A DNA stretch of 36,583 nucleotides from assembly GCA_902792685.1 (NCBI GenBank), contig CADBAP010000010.1:1-36583 (forward strand). Reading direction: 5' to 3'. Source of the DNA: an uncultured Prevotellaceae bacterium (GTDB lineage Bacteria; Bacteroidota; Bacteroidia; Bacteroidales; Bacteroidaceae). Positions 7,276 through 18,600 of this stretch are shown piece by piece. The translations under genes were made by a program, and so were the position numbers. Position 1 is the stretch's first letter; the number at the start of each line of letters is the position of its first letter. Under the pieces are notes generated by a model. That model had not been told where the DNA came from. It saw only the letters and a list, made by a program, of their open reading frames with translations, and ran no database searches.

Positions 7276-8363
7276 ATATAATCTTCCCCTTTTTTCATTT
7301 GCACCTCGTTCAGGTATTTGCGGACGAGGGCAGATGAGTCGCCTTTCTTGCAGATAAACAGCACATTGTCTTTCTCTGCAACGATAAAGCCGTCGAGACC
7401 AGAGATGACACCTAATCGTCCTTTCGGCAATTTGATGATGTTGTTCCTTGAATCTTCAATCATCACGTCGGAGTCTATGACCACATTGTCGTCATTGCTC
7501 CTGCTCAGTGCCTCGTAAGTAGAGTGCCACGTTCCTAAGTCGGCCCATCCGAAATCGCCGCGCATCACATACACCTGATCCGATTTCTCCAAAATACCGT
7601 AATCGATGGAGAGATTTGGATACGAACGGAAATTGGCCTGCACGAATTCGTATTCTTCCTCGTACGACAGATGCACATTCTCTGTATCGATTTTCCGCAT
7701 CACACTCGGCAGGATTTTTTGCAGACAACCAATCATATATCTCACATTACAGAGGATAATACCTGTGTTCCAGTAGAATTCTCCACTCTCCATAAACATA
7801 CGGGCAAACTCTCGGTCTGGTTTCTCTGTAAACGACTTGACATGAAACAAATCCTTGATTTCTGTTTCGTCACCTAATTGTATATAGCCGTAGCCCGGCT
7901 CAGGACGCGTAGGCTTTACGCCCATTGTCAGGATGCCTTCGTTGTGTGCGACAAACTCGAAACCTTGGTCAATATTCTCAAAGAAAGCTTTCTCGTTGTT
8001 TACTGCCTGGTCGGAGGGTGAAACAATCAGGTTGGCGTCTGGGTTTACGTGCGAGATTCGGTAGCAAGCCCATGCTACGCTCGGTGCCGTACTGCGGTGA
8101 ACAGGTTCATTGAAAATGTTCTCCTTGGGAAGGTCGGGCAGTTGCTCTTTCACAAAATGCTCGTATTCCTGATTGGTGCTCACGTAGATATTTTCCTTGG
8201 GCAGTATCTTGGCGAAACGGTCGTAGGTCTGTTGCAACTGGGTACGCCCCATGCCGAAGAAGTCTATAAACTGTTTGGGTTCCTCTTCGCGGCTACAGGG
8301 CCACAGGCGGCGACCTTTTCCGCCGGCGAGGATGACGCAGTAATTGTTCTGATGATGATTCAT
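7272..8363 (-). CDS. manC: Mannose-1-phosphate guanylyltransferase (GDP-mannose synthesis)
   Basis: A 363-residue enzyme that makes GDP-mannose from GTP and mannose-1-phosphate in the cytoplasm for surface glycans. The pyrophosphorylase signature ILAGGKGRRLWPCSRE with PKQF is at residues 11-32. Other family blocks are EPVHRSTAPSVAWA, LIVSPSDQ, PTRPEPGYGYI, FTEKPD, FYWNTGIIL and GDFGWADLGTW. It is the short, single-domain form without a C-terminal isomerase domain. Related enzymes use other sugar phosphates, but the motif set fits mannose best. The promoter-like pair at 8392-8423 supports the start. The neighbour on its 5' side is tRNA-Leu, transcribed divergently. Confidence 0.9.
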   Translation of the reverse strand: MNHHQNNYCVILAGGKGRRLWPCSREEEPKQFIDFFGMGRTQLQQTYDRFAKILPKENIYVSTNQEYEHFVKEQLPDLPKENIFNEPVHRSTAPSVAWACYRISHVNPDANLIVSPSDQAVNNEKAFFENIDQGFEFVAHNEGILTMGVKPTRPEPGYGYIQLGDETEIKDLFHVKSFTEKPDREFARMFMESGEFYWNTGIILCNVRYMIGCLQKILPSVMRKIDTENVHLSYEEEYEFVQANFRSYPNLSIDYGILEKSDQVYVMRGDFGWADLGTWHSTYEALSRSNDDNVVIDSDVMIEDSRNNIIKLPKGRLGVISGLDGFIVAEKDNVLFICKKGDSSALVRKYLNEVQMKKGEDYI

Positions 8364-8391
8364 AGTTTAAATGAGGTTTGAAATCACACCA

Positions 8392-8423
8392 CGAAGGTAC
8401 GTCTTTTCTCTGACATCTGCAAA
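8392..8423 (-). promoter_or_regulatory. Promoter of the guanylyltransferase gene
   Basis: Minus-strand TTTG at 8423-8420, a 20-bp spacer, and TACCTTCG at 8399-8392, one base off the TAnnTTTG consensus. It lies about 30 bp before the ATG. Confidence 0.6.
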
Positions 8424-8449
8424 TGTTTTTAAGTTTTTTCAGTGAAAAG

Positions 8450-8480
8450 TTTGCTATTTTAATTTTTTATACTACCTTTG
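8450..8480 (+). promoter_or_regulatory. Promoter of tRNA-Leu
   Basis: TTTG at 8450-8453, a 19-bp spacer, then TACCTTTG at 8473-8480, a full match to the Bacteroidetes consensus, about 37 bp before the tRNA 5' end. Confidence 0.8.
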
Positions 8481-8516
8481 CACCGTCTTTTTCGAAAGAC
8501 CGTGTCAAAATACCAC

Positions 8517-8598
8517 GCCCAGATGGCGGAATCGGTAGACGCGCTGGTCTCAAACACCAGTGGGGCAACCCGTGCCGGTTCGACCCCGGCTCTGGGTA
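8517..8598 (+). tRNA. tRNA-Leu (CAA anticodon)
   Basis: An 82-nt class II tRNA. The acceptor arms GCCCAGA and TCTGGGT pair with one G-T wobble at the end. The anticodon stem CTGGT/ACCAG encloses the loop CTCAAAC, giving anticodon CAA, which reads UUG. A long variable arm (TGGGGCAACCCGTG region) and the T-loop GGTTCGACCCC are clear. The 3' CCA is not encoded (A at 8598, then CA). It has its own promoter and terminator, so it is transcribed alone. Confidence 0.95.
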
Positions 8599-8613
8599 CA
8601 AGACATGATAAGA

Positions 8614-8650
8614 AAAGGTGCTGAAACAAAAGTTTCAGCACCTTTCTTTT
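8614..8650 (+). terminator. Terminator after tRNA-Leu
   Basis: A 14-bp stem, AAAGGTGCTGAAAC (8614-8627) with GTTTCAGCACCTTT (8632-8645), around an AAAA loop, then CTTTTT. It is a strong intrinsic terminator 16 nt after the tRNA. Confidence 0.88.
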
Positions 8651-8694
8651 TGCTCATCGGTGCAAATTTTGAAGGGATGAGCGGAAAAAGAGCA

Positions 8695-8812
8695 ATCCCT
8701 CCCCAAATCGTACTGAAACCCCGATGAAATCAGGGAAAAACAATGGGGAGGTATGTTTTTTATACCTCCCCATATACCTCCCCAAAAGACTCCAAAGACC
8801 TCCCCAAAAAGA
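8695..8812 (+). repeat. Left arm of an inverted repeat of about 115 bp
   Basis: The arm begins ATCCCTCCCCAAA, continues with CTGAAACCCCGAT and ACAATGGGGAGGT, and ends with two CCTCCCCAAAA blocks. The same blocks in the same order appear on the minus strand at 9341-9227. Inside it a perfect 10-bp hairpin, GGGGAGGTAT (8745-8754) with ATACCTCCCC (8762-8771), surrounds a T-rich loop. Confidence 0.75.
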
Positions 8813-8858
8813 CTCAAGTTCTTCCACGAGGTCTCCCCATTCATTTCGTCTCGTTTTT

Positions 8859-9176
8859 TTACGCTGCTTCTATCGGAACGGCGTAATAATAGGCCAGATG
8901 CGAGTGGGTGTAGCCATCGAATCCCAATTTCGACATTGCCTTGCCAAGCTTAACCTTCGAACCTTGCGACTCTTCAACCGTAGGATATGCATTCGTAACG
9001 ATTTTGAGCAAATCGGCATTACTCATTGCATGCACCTTTTCACCTTCCATCGGCTTGCGGAAGCATACCGGAACGATTTTGTCGAAGTCGGGTTCCTTCA
9101 TGTAGACCTGATTCAGTTCCTGGATGCGAGCCACCTCATCGTTGTTGAACCAATAAGGCGATTTTCTTATTCTTTT
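8859..9176 (-). pseudogene. Remnant of a VirE/DUF3874-type protein, C-terminal part
   Basis: The frame reads SPYWFNNDEVARIQELNQVY and ends with a winged-helix-like segment (KLGKAMSKLGFDGYTHSHLAYYYAV). This combination resembles the C-terminal DUF3874 region of Bacteroidetes VirE/VapE-like proteins, whose full-length members have an upstream primase/ATPase part. An in-frame TGA at 9179-9177 closes the frame. The preceding NSLKKNKK-like residues lie in another frame across an A-rich run, which suggests a frameshift before the truncation. There is no ATG; the first possible start is a GTG at 9134. The fragment lies between two inverted repeats and next to a tRNA, suggesting a decayed mobile element. 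Assignment is by recall, not search. Confidence 0.6.
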
Positions 9177-9226
9177 TCAGCGAGTTACAGGAAAACGAGA
9201 TGGATTTTGCATGTGTCTTATGATAG

Positions 9227-9341
9227 CTCTGGGGAGGGATTTGGAAGCTTTTGGGGAGGTCTTTGGGGAGGGATTATTTCGAGACCTCCCCATTGTCAGC
9301 CCCTGTGTTTATCGGGGTTTCAGCACGTTTTGGGGAGGGAT
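9227..9341 (-). repeat. Right arm of the inverted repeat of about 115 bp
   Basis: On the minus strand the arm reads ATCCCTCCCCAAAACG, GCTGAAACCCCGATAAA, ACAATGGGGAGGTC and then repeated CCTCCCCAAA blocks. It aligns along nearly its whole length with 8695-8812, with scattered differences. Confidence 0.75.
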
Positions 9342-9394
9342 CGGGGTAATTTGAGGGGCAAGGGGCGAGGGGCAAGTGTGGCTCTTTTGAAGGG

Positions 9395-9460
9395 TAAAAG
9401 GATAGCTTTCGATGGTCAAAAGGTCACCTTTTGATAAGCAAAAGCATAGCTTTTGATGCA
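9395..9460. promoter_or_regulatory. Three 22-bp tandem units, each an inverted repeat
   Basis: Units start at 9395, 9417 and 9439, exactly 22 bp apart. The second and third are perfect inverted repeats: CAAAAGGT-C-ACCTTTTG and CAAAAGC-ATA-GCTTTTG. The first (TAAAAGGATAGCTTTCG) is degenerate, and a half-conserved unit may precede it at 9373. They lie about 110-200 bp upstream of the promoter of the 5182-residue gene. They could be operator sites or a dispersed palindromic repeat. The rest of 9342-9667 holds no gene. Confidence 0.6.
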
Positions 9461-9567
9461 TATAAAACAAAAACAATAAAAACATCACGCCAGTGTGCCA
9501 GGCTCTATGAGCCTTGGTGTGGAAGATACGTTTTTGTGCTAAAAATGTTAATTAGTGTTTCGTTTTG

Positions 9568-9598
9568 CTTGGATTGTGCGGAAAAACTAATACTTTTG
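9568..9598 (+). promoter_or_regulatory. Promoter of the giant repeat-protein gene
   Basis: CTTG at 9568-9571, a 19-bp spacer and TACTTTTG at 9591-9598 fit the Bacteroidetes consensus. The leader of about 60 nt contains a 6-bp palindromic hairpin (TGCGTG/CACGCA, 9614-9627). No Shine-Dalgarno sequence precedes the ATG at 9668. Confidence 0.65.
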
Positions 9599-9667
9599 TA
9601 TTTTCCATGCGCCTGCGTGTGCACGCAAATAATAATGTACGTAAAAAAATAGCATTCAACGACGAAC

Positions 9668-12600
9668 ATGAAATTGACTCGTGATATAGCAATACATCGG
9701 ATGTTTTTTACACGAATTCGGAAAGTAACCCTCATGATTTTACTCATGTTGGTAGGCCTTGCTTTGAAGGCAAGTGCCGTTGATATAAAGTATCACATCA
9801 TCAACAACCAAGGTAAGGAATGTTTCCGGTATGTTATCAAGGGCGACTACAATTATTCGTCTATCGATAAGACAAAGCTCTGTGTTCACCCTTGGGCAAG
9901 GAGTGTGGTTGCTACCAACTTCCGTTTCTACGTCAACAAGGAGGATGCCGTTACCGATGCTAATGGTACGCAGGGGGCCTTCTTTAGCGAGGGTGAGACC
10001 ATAAGCGAAGTAGCACCAGGAAAAACCGAGTTCTACGTACGCTACAGTATGAAGACGCCTGAAGAATTGGCAGAAGCTGGTTTCACCTACGACCCGGACG
10101 GTACCATGACCTACTTGTTACAGATTCGTGAACGTAATGCCAAGGGTGGCAAGCGCCGACAGGTGTATTATGATGCACTCTCAGACAATCGTTTTGAGTT
10201 TGGCTCCCCTAGTAATACCGATATCTCCATAGAAAACCTTCAAAAAGAAGAACAATATCTCTTCCGAGTAGTTTCCAACGACCCCTATAATACTTATTTC
10301 TACAATGTTGCCGCTGAAGCACAGAACCCAAATGGTGTGCTGACAGTAAAAGATATTTCTCGCAACAACGACAAGAAAGCCAAGGAGAGTGTAACCTACG
10401 AAACAAAAATCAGTAACTATGACCCTGAGACCACCACAACGCTGCAGGGATTCTTCTTCGTGGCTGCAACCTCACAAATCTTGCAAAGCAGTTGGTCGAG
10501 CGAATACAATGGCAAAATGTTCATCGTTGGAGCTGTGGGTGGCAAGGACTACTACATGAGAGACGTTGGTAGTGCTAATGCGGGCGGTGGTGTTGAAAAC
10601 TACGTGCCCTATATGCTCTGTGCAAATGGTAGTACAGGTAACTTCACAGATCCTGGTTTTCAGTTGCAGTGTTACCAGAGTTGGCGTAACCACGACTACA
10701 ATAACGACAACACGGGTCTTGTCTTGAGTACTCCAAACGAGGTGGTGCATGAAGTGAAATACCACATTGTCAACAGTGACACCAAAAAGGATGCAATGGT
10801 CATCGTACAACATCACGGAGCAAGTTCGCCATTCAACCTTGCCAATCGTGACAAATTGCAACGTATAGGTTGTACGTTGTCAGAGAATTACTACAGCGAC
10901 CAAAACTGTATGACGCCAGCCAGCGCGTTAGTAGGCGATGCTACCGATGTATATATTCCTTATACATTCAACACCACCTCTGATGAGATTGCGGCAATGA
11001 CGGCTACCGGACTGGAGTTCAGTACAGAAGCGAACCCCAAGTGGTTCAGCATGACCATCCGTGAGTCTCAAGTTAAGTTGCTGACCTACGATGCCATCAA
11101 TAACGTGATTGACTCACGTGCCGGTGCTACTGATGCCAAGCGCATCATGCAGGAGTCGCAGTTTGCCTTCATAGGCGACCCTTATTCCTTCCGCGTCATC
11201 TGTAAGGCTGCCGACGGCAAGTACGCCTTTGTTGATACGGAAAACGCTTTCAGTTATGGTAACACGAAGGTTGTTGACAACGTGCGCTTTGCCGAGAATC
11301 CAGATGAGAGCGTATCCTCATGGGCGATGATTCCAGGCGAACGCTCCGGCAGATTCCAGATATTCCTGCGCGACAACTATGCACTCGCTTTCCGTGCATT
11401 CTGGGATGCACAAGGCGGTGGTAACCAGATTCGTCTGTACTCGCGCACCAAAACACCTGAAGTCCATGCTGATGCCAACTTGCGAGTCACAGCAACGCCG
11501 AAGTACAATTACTGCTACAACATTGTGGACAACTCAGGGCGCATTGCCATCAAATACACCGTCGAACAGTATGTCTCAACCCGTCTTGATGGTAAGTTCG
11601 GACACGAAGCCATCCCCAAGGCGATTTACAGCCCGTATCTTGAAGGCGAGACGCTGACGTTCTATACCACGTTCACAGAAAACAATCTGGCATCTCTGGC
11701 CGGCGAAATCGGGCAGACACCCAATAGCAGCGCCAACATCTATGTGCGCTATACCCAGAATTTGCTGTCAACAAGGCCGTATCCGCTTAGCCTCAAGGAG
11801 TATGTAATGAAACTCGGCGATAAATTTGTCTGGAATAATAGCGGAACCATAGCTACTCAGGATTTGCGTCCAGGATTAGATGATGCAGAGATTGCCAAAA
11901 AAGTATGGGTTTTGGATAACAGCGACCCTTATAACGTGTACATTAAGAATGGTGATCTGAATTTGCTGAATTCGGATATTCATTTTATCTTGATGGATGG
12001 TGCAACATCCGGACAGGTGGAAATGTTGTTTGCCAATGGAGCCGACCTGGCAACGCCGGCAAATAGCCAAAGTCTCACATTGAGTGGCGGATCCGTAGTT
12101 AAGGAAATCTCCTCTCGCGGTAGTGCTAATCAGCAAATCATCTTCAGTGAGGCAACGCTAAACCGAACATACCGCATCATCGACAAGCGTGGTAAAATTA
12201 TTATAGAATATGCCAATACCGAGATAGGCACAGGCGATGCAGCCAACCATCTTGGAGTACCGGAAAAATGGCGCAGTCCGCTTATCAAGTATGCAGAGGT
12301 TGAAAATGAAAGTGACTATGCCAACAGTGGCTACAAATACTGGACGCTTAACAACTTTAACGTGTCGGGCGACACCTATACGCTGAAATCAGAGCAAACG
12401 CCTATTACAGCCCCCGGAGCATCTAACGATGGCTATATCTATGTGACTTACGATGCCATTTCCAATACAGCAGATAATAACTATGTAGATCTCAATCCAA
12501 GACTTAAGGATATTGACGAACGTGTTGATCGTAGTTCTTCCGATGCTACCCAAGTGCGCGATGGTGCTAAACTTGGCCAACTGTACTTGCTGAAGTTTAC

Positions 12601-15600
12601 TACCAGTGCAGGCTACTATCTGGAGGATGGTGGTGACGATGTGGATACAAGTGTTACTCCCAGCGGTTCTACGATATATCCCTATACCAATGGTGATGGT
12701 CCAATATACATAAGAACAGATAGTCAGTGGGATAAAGATAAAACCGGAGCCTCCACTCGTACCCGTTGGATATGGTACCTCCTTAGTCCTAATAATGACC
12801 CTTATCATGTGATGGTTACAAGTTGGCAGCAGGCGCATGCCAACAATGACATCAGAACCAGTTATTATAACTATCTACATACCTACTACAACACAGAGAT
12901 TAATCAGGTCATAACGAGTAATATTACTGATGACCCACGTACGGTTGACGAAGGAGGCAATCGTATCATGCCTACAGAATACATGCTGTTGGGTACTAAA
13001 GACCACTACCAGCTTGTTACTTCTGAAGAGATTGGCACCGACAATGGCGGTTATGAAACCACTAACCACCGAGTATTAAACTCTTTTGAGCAGTATTGGC
13101 GTAACAACCCAACAGCCCTTTGGAAAAAGGCAAAAGCTAAAAAGGGATCGGCACTGACGCAAGCTGAAAAAGATGCATTAAAGATGGGGCAATCGGCATT
13201 AGCAACGGACGACCCCCAACTTGCCACCAATGGCTGGCACAACTACAAGGCCTGGGTGAATGCAGCCCCTTGGGATGGTAGTAGTAAAAAATATACCTAT
13301 GATGATCACTGGTTTATGACGGTCAATGTGGGTACTGGTGAGTTTAAACTTGAACCTACAGAAATTGATGCGGTACTTGTCCTACTCGATAATCATGGAT
13401 GGGAAGTCATGCGTACGGTGATTGCCAAACATTCAGATACGGATAGATATGAGGCTGTAAAGTCTTTCCTCCGCAAGTATGACAGTCCGATGGTCAAGCA
13501 ATATAAATTCTATGCTACACGTAGTGTGGACCATAAGGTAAAAGGCTATCATAAATATAATATCTACGACAACTATAACGATGAATGGGGAAGTGGTAGA
13601 TGGCTTAAGAGTTCAGACTTGGCCGGCACAGGTTCGTCGCTGGCAGACTATCCACAGAAGTTTGCGGGTGATGCTCTTTATGACCTCTATGTTACTTATG
13701 ATGTAAAACCGGAATATGCTCAAGCATACACTGGTGCGGCTACTTCTGGTGACACAGAAGTTAATTATCCTTTCCTTATCCGTCAGAATGGCAATTTGGC
13801 TCAAGCTACCAGTGCTACTACATTTTCAACTGTAACAGCAGCATCGAAAGGTATCGATTCCGGCAGTCCCACGGGTATTGATTTGGTTACAAATGCAGAT
13901 TTATATTGGTTCTTAAAGCCCAACTTCGATGTAGATACGGAGATGGGCTACAACTATGGTGATAAAGCGGTGGATACTGAGAAGGAGAATAATCCTCTTA
14001 CCGAAGCAGCAACAAACTCTTATTACCAAACCACAGGCAAGAGTGGATTTGACCCCTATAATATACAGATCTATAACAAAGCATATTCAACAGCATTCTT
14101 TACCACCAATGCAACGGCAGCAGCTATTGTTAACGGACAATATATGGCAACGACTACCCCTGCAGGTGATGGCGCAGTGTCACTGAGTAGCAAAGTCGGT
14201 AAAGAGGGAACAGATAATAAGCCTACCGTCGTTCCTTACGATAGTAAAACGTTGAAAATTACCAACCAGACCTTTATGGCTGTGCAGGATGCGAATGGCA
14301 ACATGCGACTGATGCCGCGCTTTGACCAAGACCATGTGATACAGAACTTCACAACACTGACAACACAAGCAGATGCACAACCCGTTGATGACAAGGCTCA
14401 CCCACAGACCACTTGGCTGTTGAGGCCTGTTGTCTATACTTACTACGTTATTGATAACCAAGGTCGTGAGGCACTGCAATATACATTGATGAGTAGCGGT
14501 TCGCCAAAGATACCTTCAATGTTCCAAAGTCCGTTGGCAAAGGACTTTAAGTTCTATGCAACATACGAAACTCCAGGTACAGTAAGCTCGCTGACAAACG
14601 AGATTACCGGTGCCTTTGCAAATGCTACAGGACTGACAGACAACAAGGTTTATGTACGCTATAATTACAATCCTGATGCTGATACCGATGGCTTGCTGAA
14701 GGGAACATGGTATAACGCAAAACTCAACGGTGCTGATGTAGAGGTGACATCTGGCGGTGTTATCAATAATTCATTAGGTGAAGATGCCACACCTGAACAA
14801 AAGAAAGCCCACCGCTGGCGCTTTATGCAGAGTGCCGGTAGCGATAGCGACCCATACGCTGTAACCCTGTGGAACGGAACACCGGCAACGGAAACCAGTA
14901 ATCAGCGATATATCCTGATGGGACATAGCGATGGTACTGGCTATGCACTGATGAAAGCAGCTAACGCGTCAACCACGGATTATTACTTCCTTGACGGAAC
15001 TTCTGCACCAACCCTTGCACCACCCCTTGCCCAGCAGACAAACTACACAACAACCGGTACCATTGATGCTTCAAAGAAACTGACGCTGACACCTGTCCTT
15101 GCAACGAACAACATTACATACAAGATTATTACCCATAGCGGCAAGGTGGCACTGACCAGCGAAGCGGTCACAGTGGATGCATCCACAGATTTGGCAGAAG
15201 TTATGCCTGCCTGGCTGAAGACTCCGCTTATGGAGGACGATGCCTATATCTTCCACTCGGCAGCCACATCCAGAGGCGACGGCACCTACGACATCCATGG
15301 TGTGCCGACCACCAGTCCCACTACCCTCGACGGCAGTGTGGTATATGTACGCTACGACTACGAGAAGTCGAAAAAGGCTGTCACATCGTTCGAGATGCCT
15401 GACCTCGACGGACTGCCCTACAACTATGCGCCGCTCGACCTCTCTGGTAATGTGATGTACACTATCGGTATTAGCAGTAATGACAATGGTAAGATATGGT
15501 CTGTCAGTACAGGAACTGAGAAAACAATAACGAAGGATACTGAGACAGATGTCAAGGTAGGTTCCGAATTAACCCGTCCAGCCCGTCTATGGCGGTTTAC

Positions 15601-18600
15601 GGGTAATGACCCCTACGAAGTGACGATACATAACCCGTCAACCAGCACGACTGCAGTATTGGCGGCGAAAGATCCTGTTGCGGGTCCGGCTGCACTCAAT
15701 GATAAAGGTGAAGTTATCAAGCCTAACGATGTGTACCCACTTGTACACATGAAGGAATCTGGAGACGAAGGTTACCCCTATCGTACCTTCATGGTACTGA
15801 AATATAATCCCCATGAAGTTACCACAACGGACAACTTACACCGAAAAGGAACGCTGAAGTTGTATGTCACAGGCCAGGACAATCTCTTCATGGCAGAGAG
15901 TAACTCGTTGGCAGGTGGTGTGTATATTTATAAGGATGCAAAGTCCTATAAGGAACGTTATGCGGACACAACAGGGGAACCTTCGAATCCAGTTGCTACT
16001 AATGGCATGATTATCTATAGCAACTTCTTCTACCGTCCTGTGATGACTTACCATATCATCACCAATGACAAGAAGGAGGCGCTGAAGGGTTATTCGCTCA
16101 TGGCAGGAACCACCGTAGAGATGCCGGAGATTTATCAATCACCATTGCTCAATAGTAGCGACTTCACCTATTATACCAAGGCAACCAAAGAAGGTAGCGA
16201 TTATACCGTAGATACAGGTGCTTCAACAGCAGCCAGCACCACGATCGCTTCTTTGGCAAGCAAGGGCATCGGCGATATTTATGTACGCTATACCTACAGT
16301 CGTGCAAACAGTCCGTTTAAGATAGCCACCAACATCGATGATGCCGCCGAAGACGGCACCCGACTGGATTGGAAAAATGAGGACGGCCTCGACCTGAGTG
16401 GCGATACCAGCAACCCGAATACCGGTGGCACATGGTACACCATTGCTGATATGCAGAACCGCTTTACCCAAGATCATGGTAATGTGTTTGGTGTAAAAAG
16501 TGTAACAAATAACGCAACGACATTTGAAAAGACCAAAGTCAATGAATTGACCAACGGACGTGCACCTTCGAACAAGGAATACCTGTGGAAGCTGATGGGT
16601 GACGACCCATACGCCATCAGAATCTACAATGCTCAACACGGTCAATACCTGTCGGTAAAGACAGCCGATCCGAACATCAGGAAGATGTCATTACAGGATA
16701 AAGACGCAGATGGTTATTACCAGACCTTCATGCTCTTGGAGGCTCATGGTAATGACAATGAGATTGGTGACTTTGGCAAAGACGAAGAGGGTAACTTCAA
16801 CTACCAGTTGCGCAGATGGACATCACTCATTGCCTCAGGCATAAAACTGTTTACGAGAGTTACGACAGACAATGATGCTACTACAGGTAATCTGAGTGCT
16901 CGAGATTGGGATTTCGACATCAGAAACTTCAGTAACTACGACGTCCGTTTGTCGGGTAACGAAGTGGTGACACGCCAGATTCTGAGTATGGGAGCTGGTG
17001 GCACCGGTCTCTACTGCGTAGAATTTGTCAAGGCGCCCGTCACGCGTAAGTACCATTACCACGCTATCCAGTTTGACAGCGAAGGTAACAAGGTTGGACA
17101 GACTTGGGATGCCATCATGGAGCATGATTGGCTGCAGCCGGTTATACTTGAAGATAACATTGCGCGACTGTTCTGTAAGTATGAAAAGCGTAACACTGCT
17201 GCCACCGGCGATGGTGTCGAGGGTACTAACGACTTCCAGACCCGTGTCGCATTGGAAGCAGAAGGTCAGCCTAACGCCCAGTTCTATCACAATGAAGACC
17301 TCACCAAGCGCGTCAAGGACGATCAAATAGAAGGCGCCAGCGGCCAGTATGACGTCTATCCGGAGATAGAACTCGATGATGTCTATGACATCTACTTCAA
17401 ATACAAAGTTGACACAGAGGCGAAGGTCAACGACCGCACGCTGGGCGACATCACCAGCACCACCGAACAGATAGCCAACGACAAGGCTCACTACGCCGAG
17501 ACGGGCCGTCTGGATCCAGCTTATTATACCGGCGACGATCACGGCAAATGGTTCTTCATGGTGCTCGACACCGATGCCGCGATGACGGCAACAGGCGAAG
17601 AAGGCAGCCGCACCTATACCGGTAACCAGTATTTCCTACGCCGTGAGGACAACGGTACGGTGAACTGGATGAACAACAGCTACACGCTGCACCCACAAGC
17701 CGAAGATAACTATAACGACTGGGCACCATCCCGTGTGGCAGAGTGGTATAAGAAGGGTGATAACGACCCATACCGTGAAGGACGCTGGCTGTGGACCTTC
17801 GTGGGTACAGACCCCTATAACATGCGAATTGTCAATATGGAGTCGGTGGTAGGCGTAAACACCAATGCCGAGGGTGTCTATAGTCTTGCCGGCGCTGACA
17901 ACTGCTGGACCACCATCGGTCAGACCACACTAAGCAACGGAGCTATAGCCTACCCAGTGACCGTTCCTACCGAGGAACCAACAGAAAATCAGTATTGGGG
18001 TATCAGTAACGGCTACGGCACGGAAGGTACGATGAGTCTCATCTCGACAGCCATCACTTTGACAAGTGATGGTCGGAATGTGAACCAGCCGTTGTATTGG
18101 AATATGCAGCGACGCACCATCAACCGTGTGACGACAGAGAACGTGGAAGGTGGTAGCCGTAGCAACGACCGCTCGAATGCCATCCAGCTCATTCCGTACG
18201 AGCCGGTGAAGTATCAGGACATCAACCTGGTCATCAAACGTGAAGATCATGTAAAAGACTATAATGGCTGGAAAGCAGGCAAGACTCCCGATGAAAAGCG
18301 AGCTTATCTTAAAGAGTTAGACTCCGGCATCTCGCTGCTATACTTCACAGCTGCAGAACGTACATACGTGGCAGGTGACAAGATAGACCTGAGGACACAG
18401 TTCTCATTGCCTATCAACGTGCGCCGTGCCTTCTGTAAATATACGCTCTATAAAGACGACTATGAAACAGAGATAAACGAAAATGACGAGAACACTTACT
18501 ATTATACGGTTGGTGACGGTCCATATCCCACCAGCACGCAGGCAACAACTGAAGGGGGCGACCTCATCTACGACGAGGACGGCAAACCGGTATATACTTA

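Noticed and set aside
8423..8608. Plus-strand reading frame ending DGGIGRRAGLKHQWGNPC
   Set aside because: It is the translation of the tRNA-Leu gene, a common false gene.
8724..9434. Plus-strand frame of 236 codons through the inverted repeats
   Set aside because: It runs across both repeat arms and opposite the VirE remnant, has no recognisable domain, and its composition follows the repeats.
9395..9460. CRISPR-like array
   Set aside because: The 22-bp units are adjacent without spacers and there are no cas genes.
16835..17542. Minus-strand frame of 235 codons inside the giant gene
   Set aside because: It lies opposite regular modules of the giant protein and has no start signal or recognisable family.
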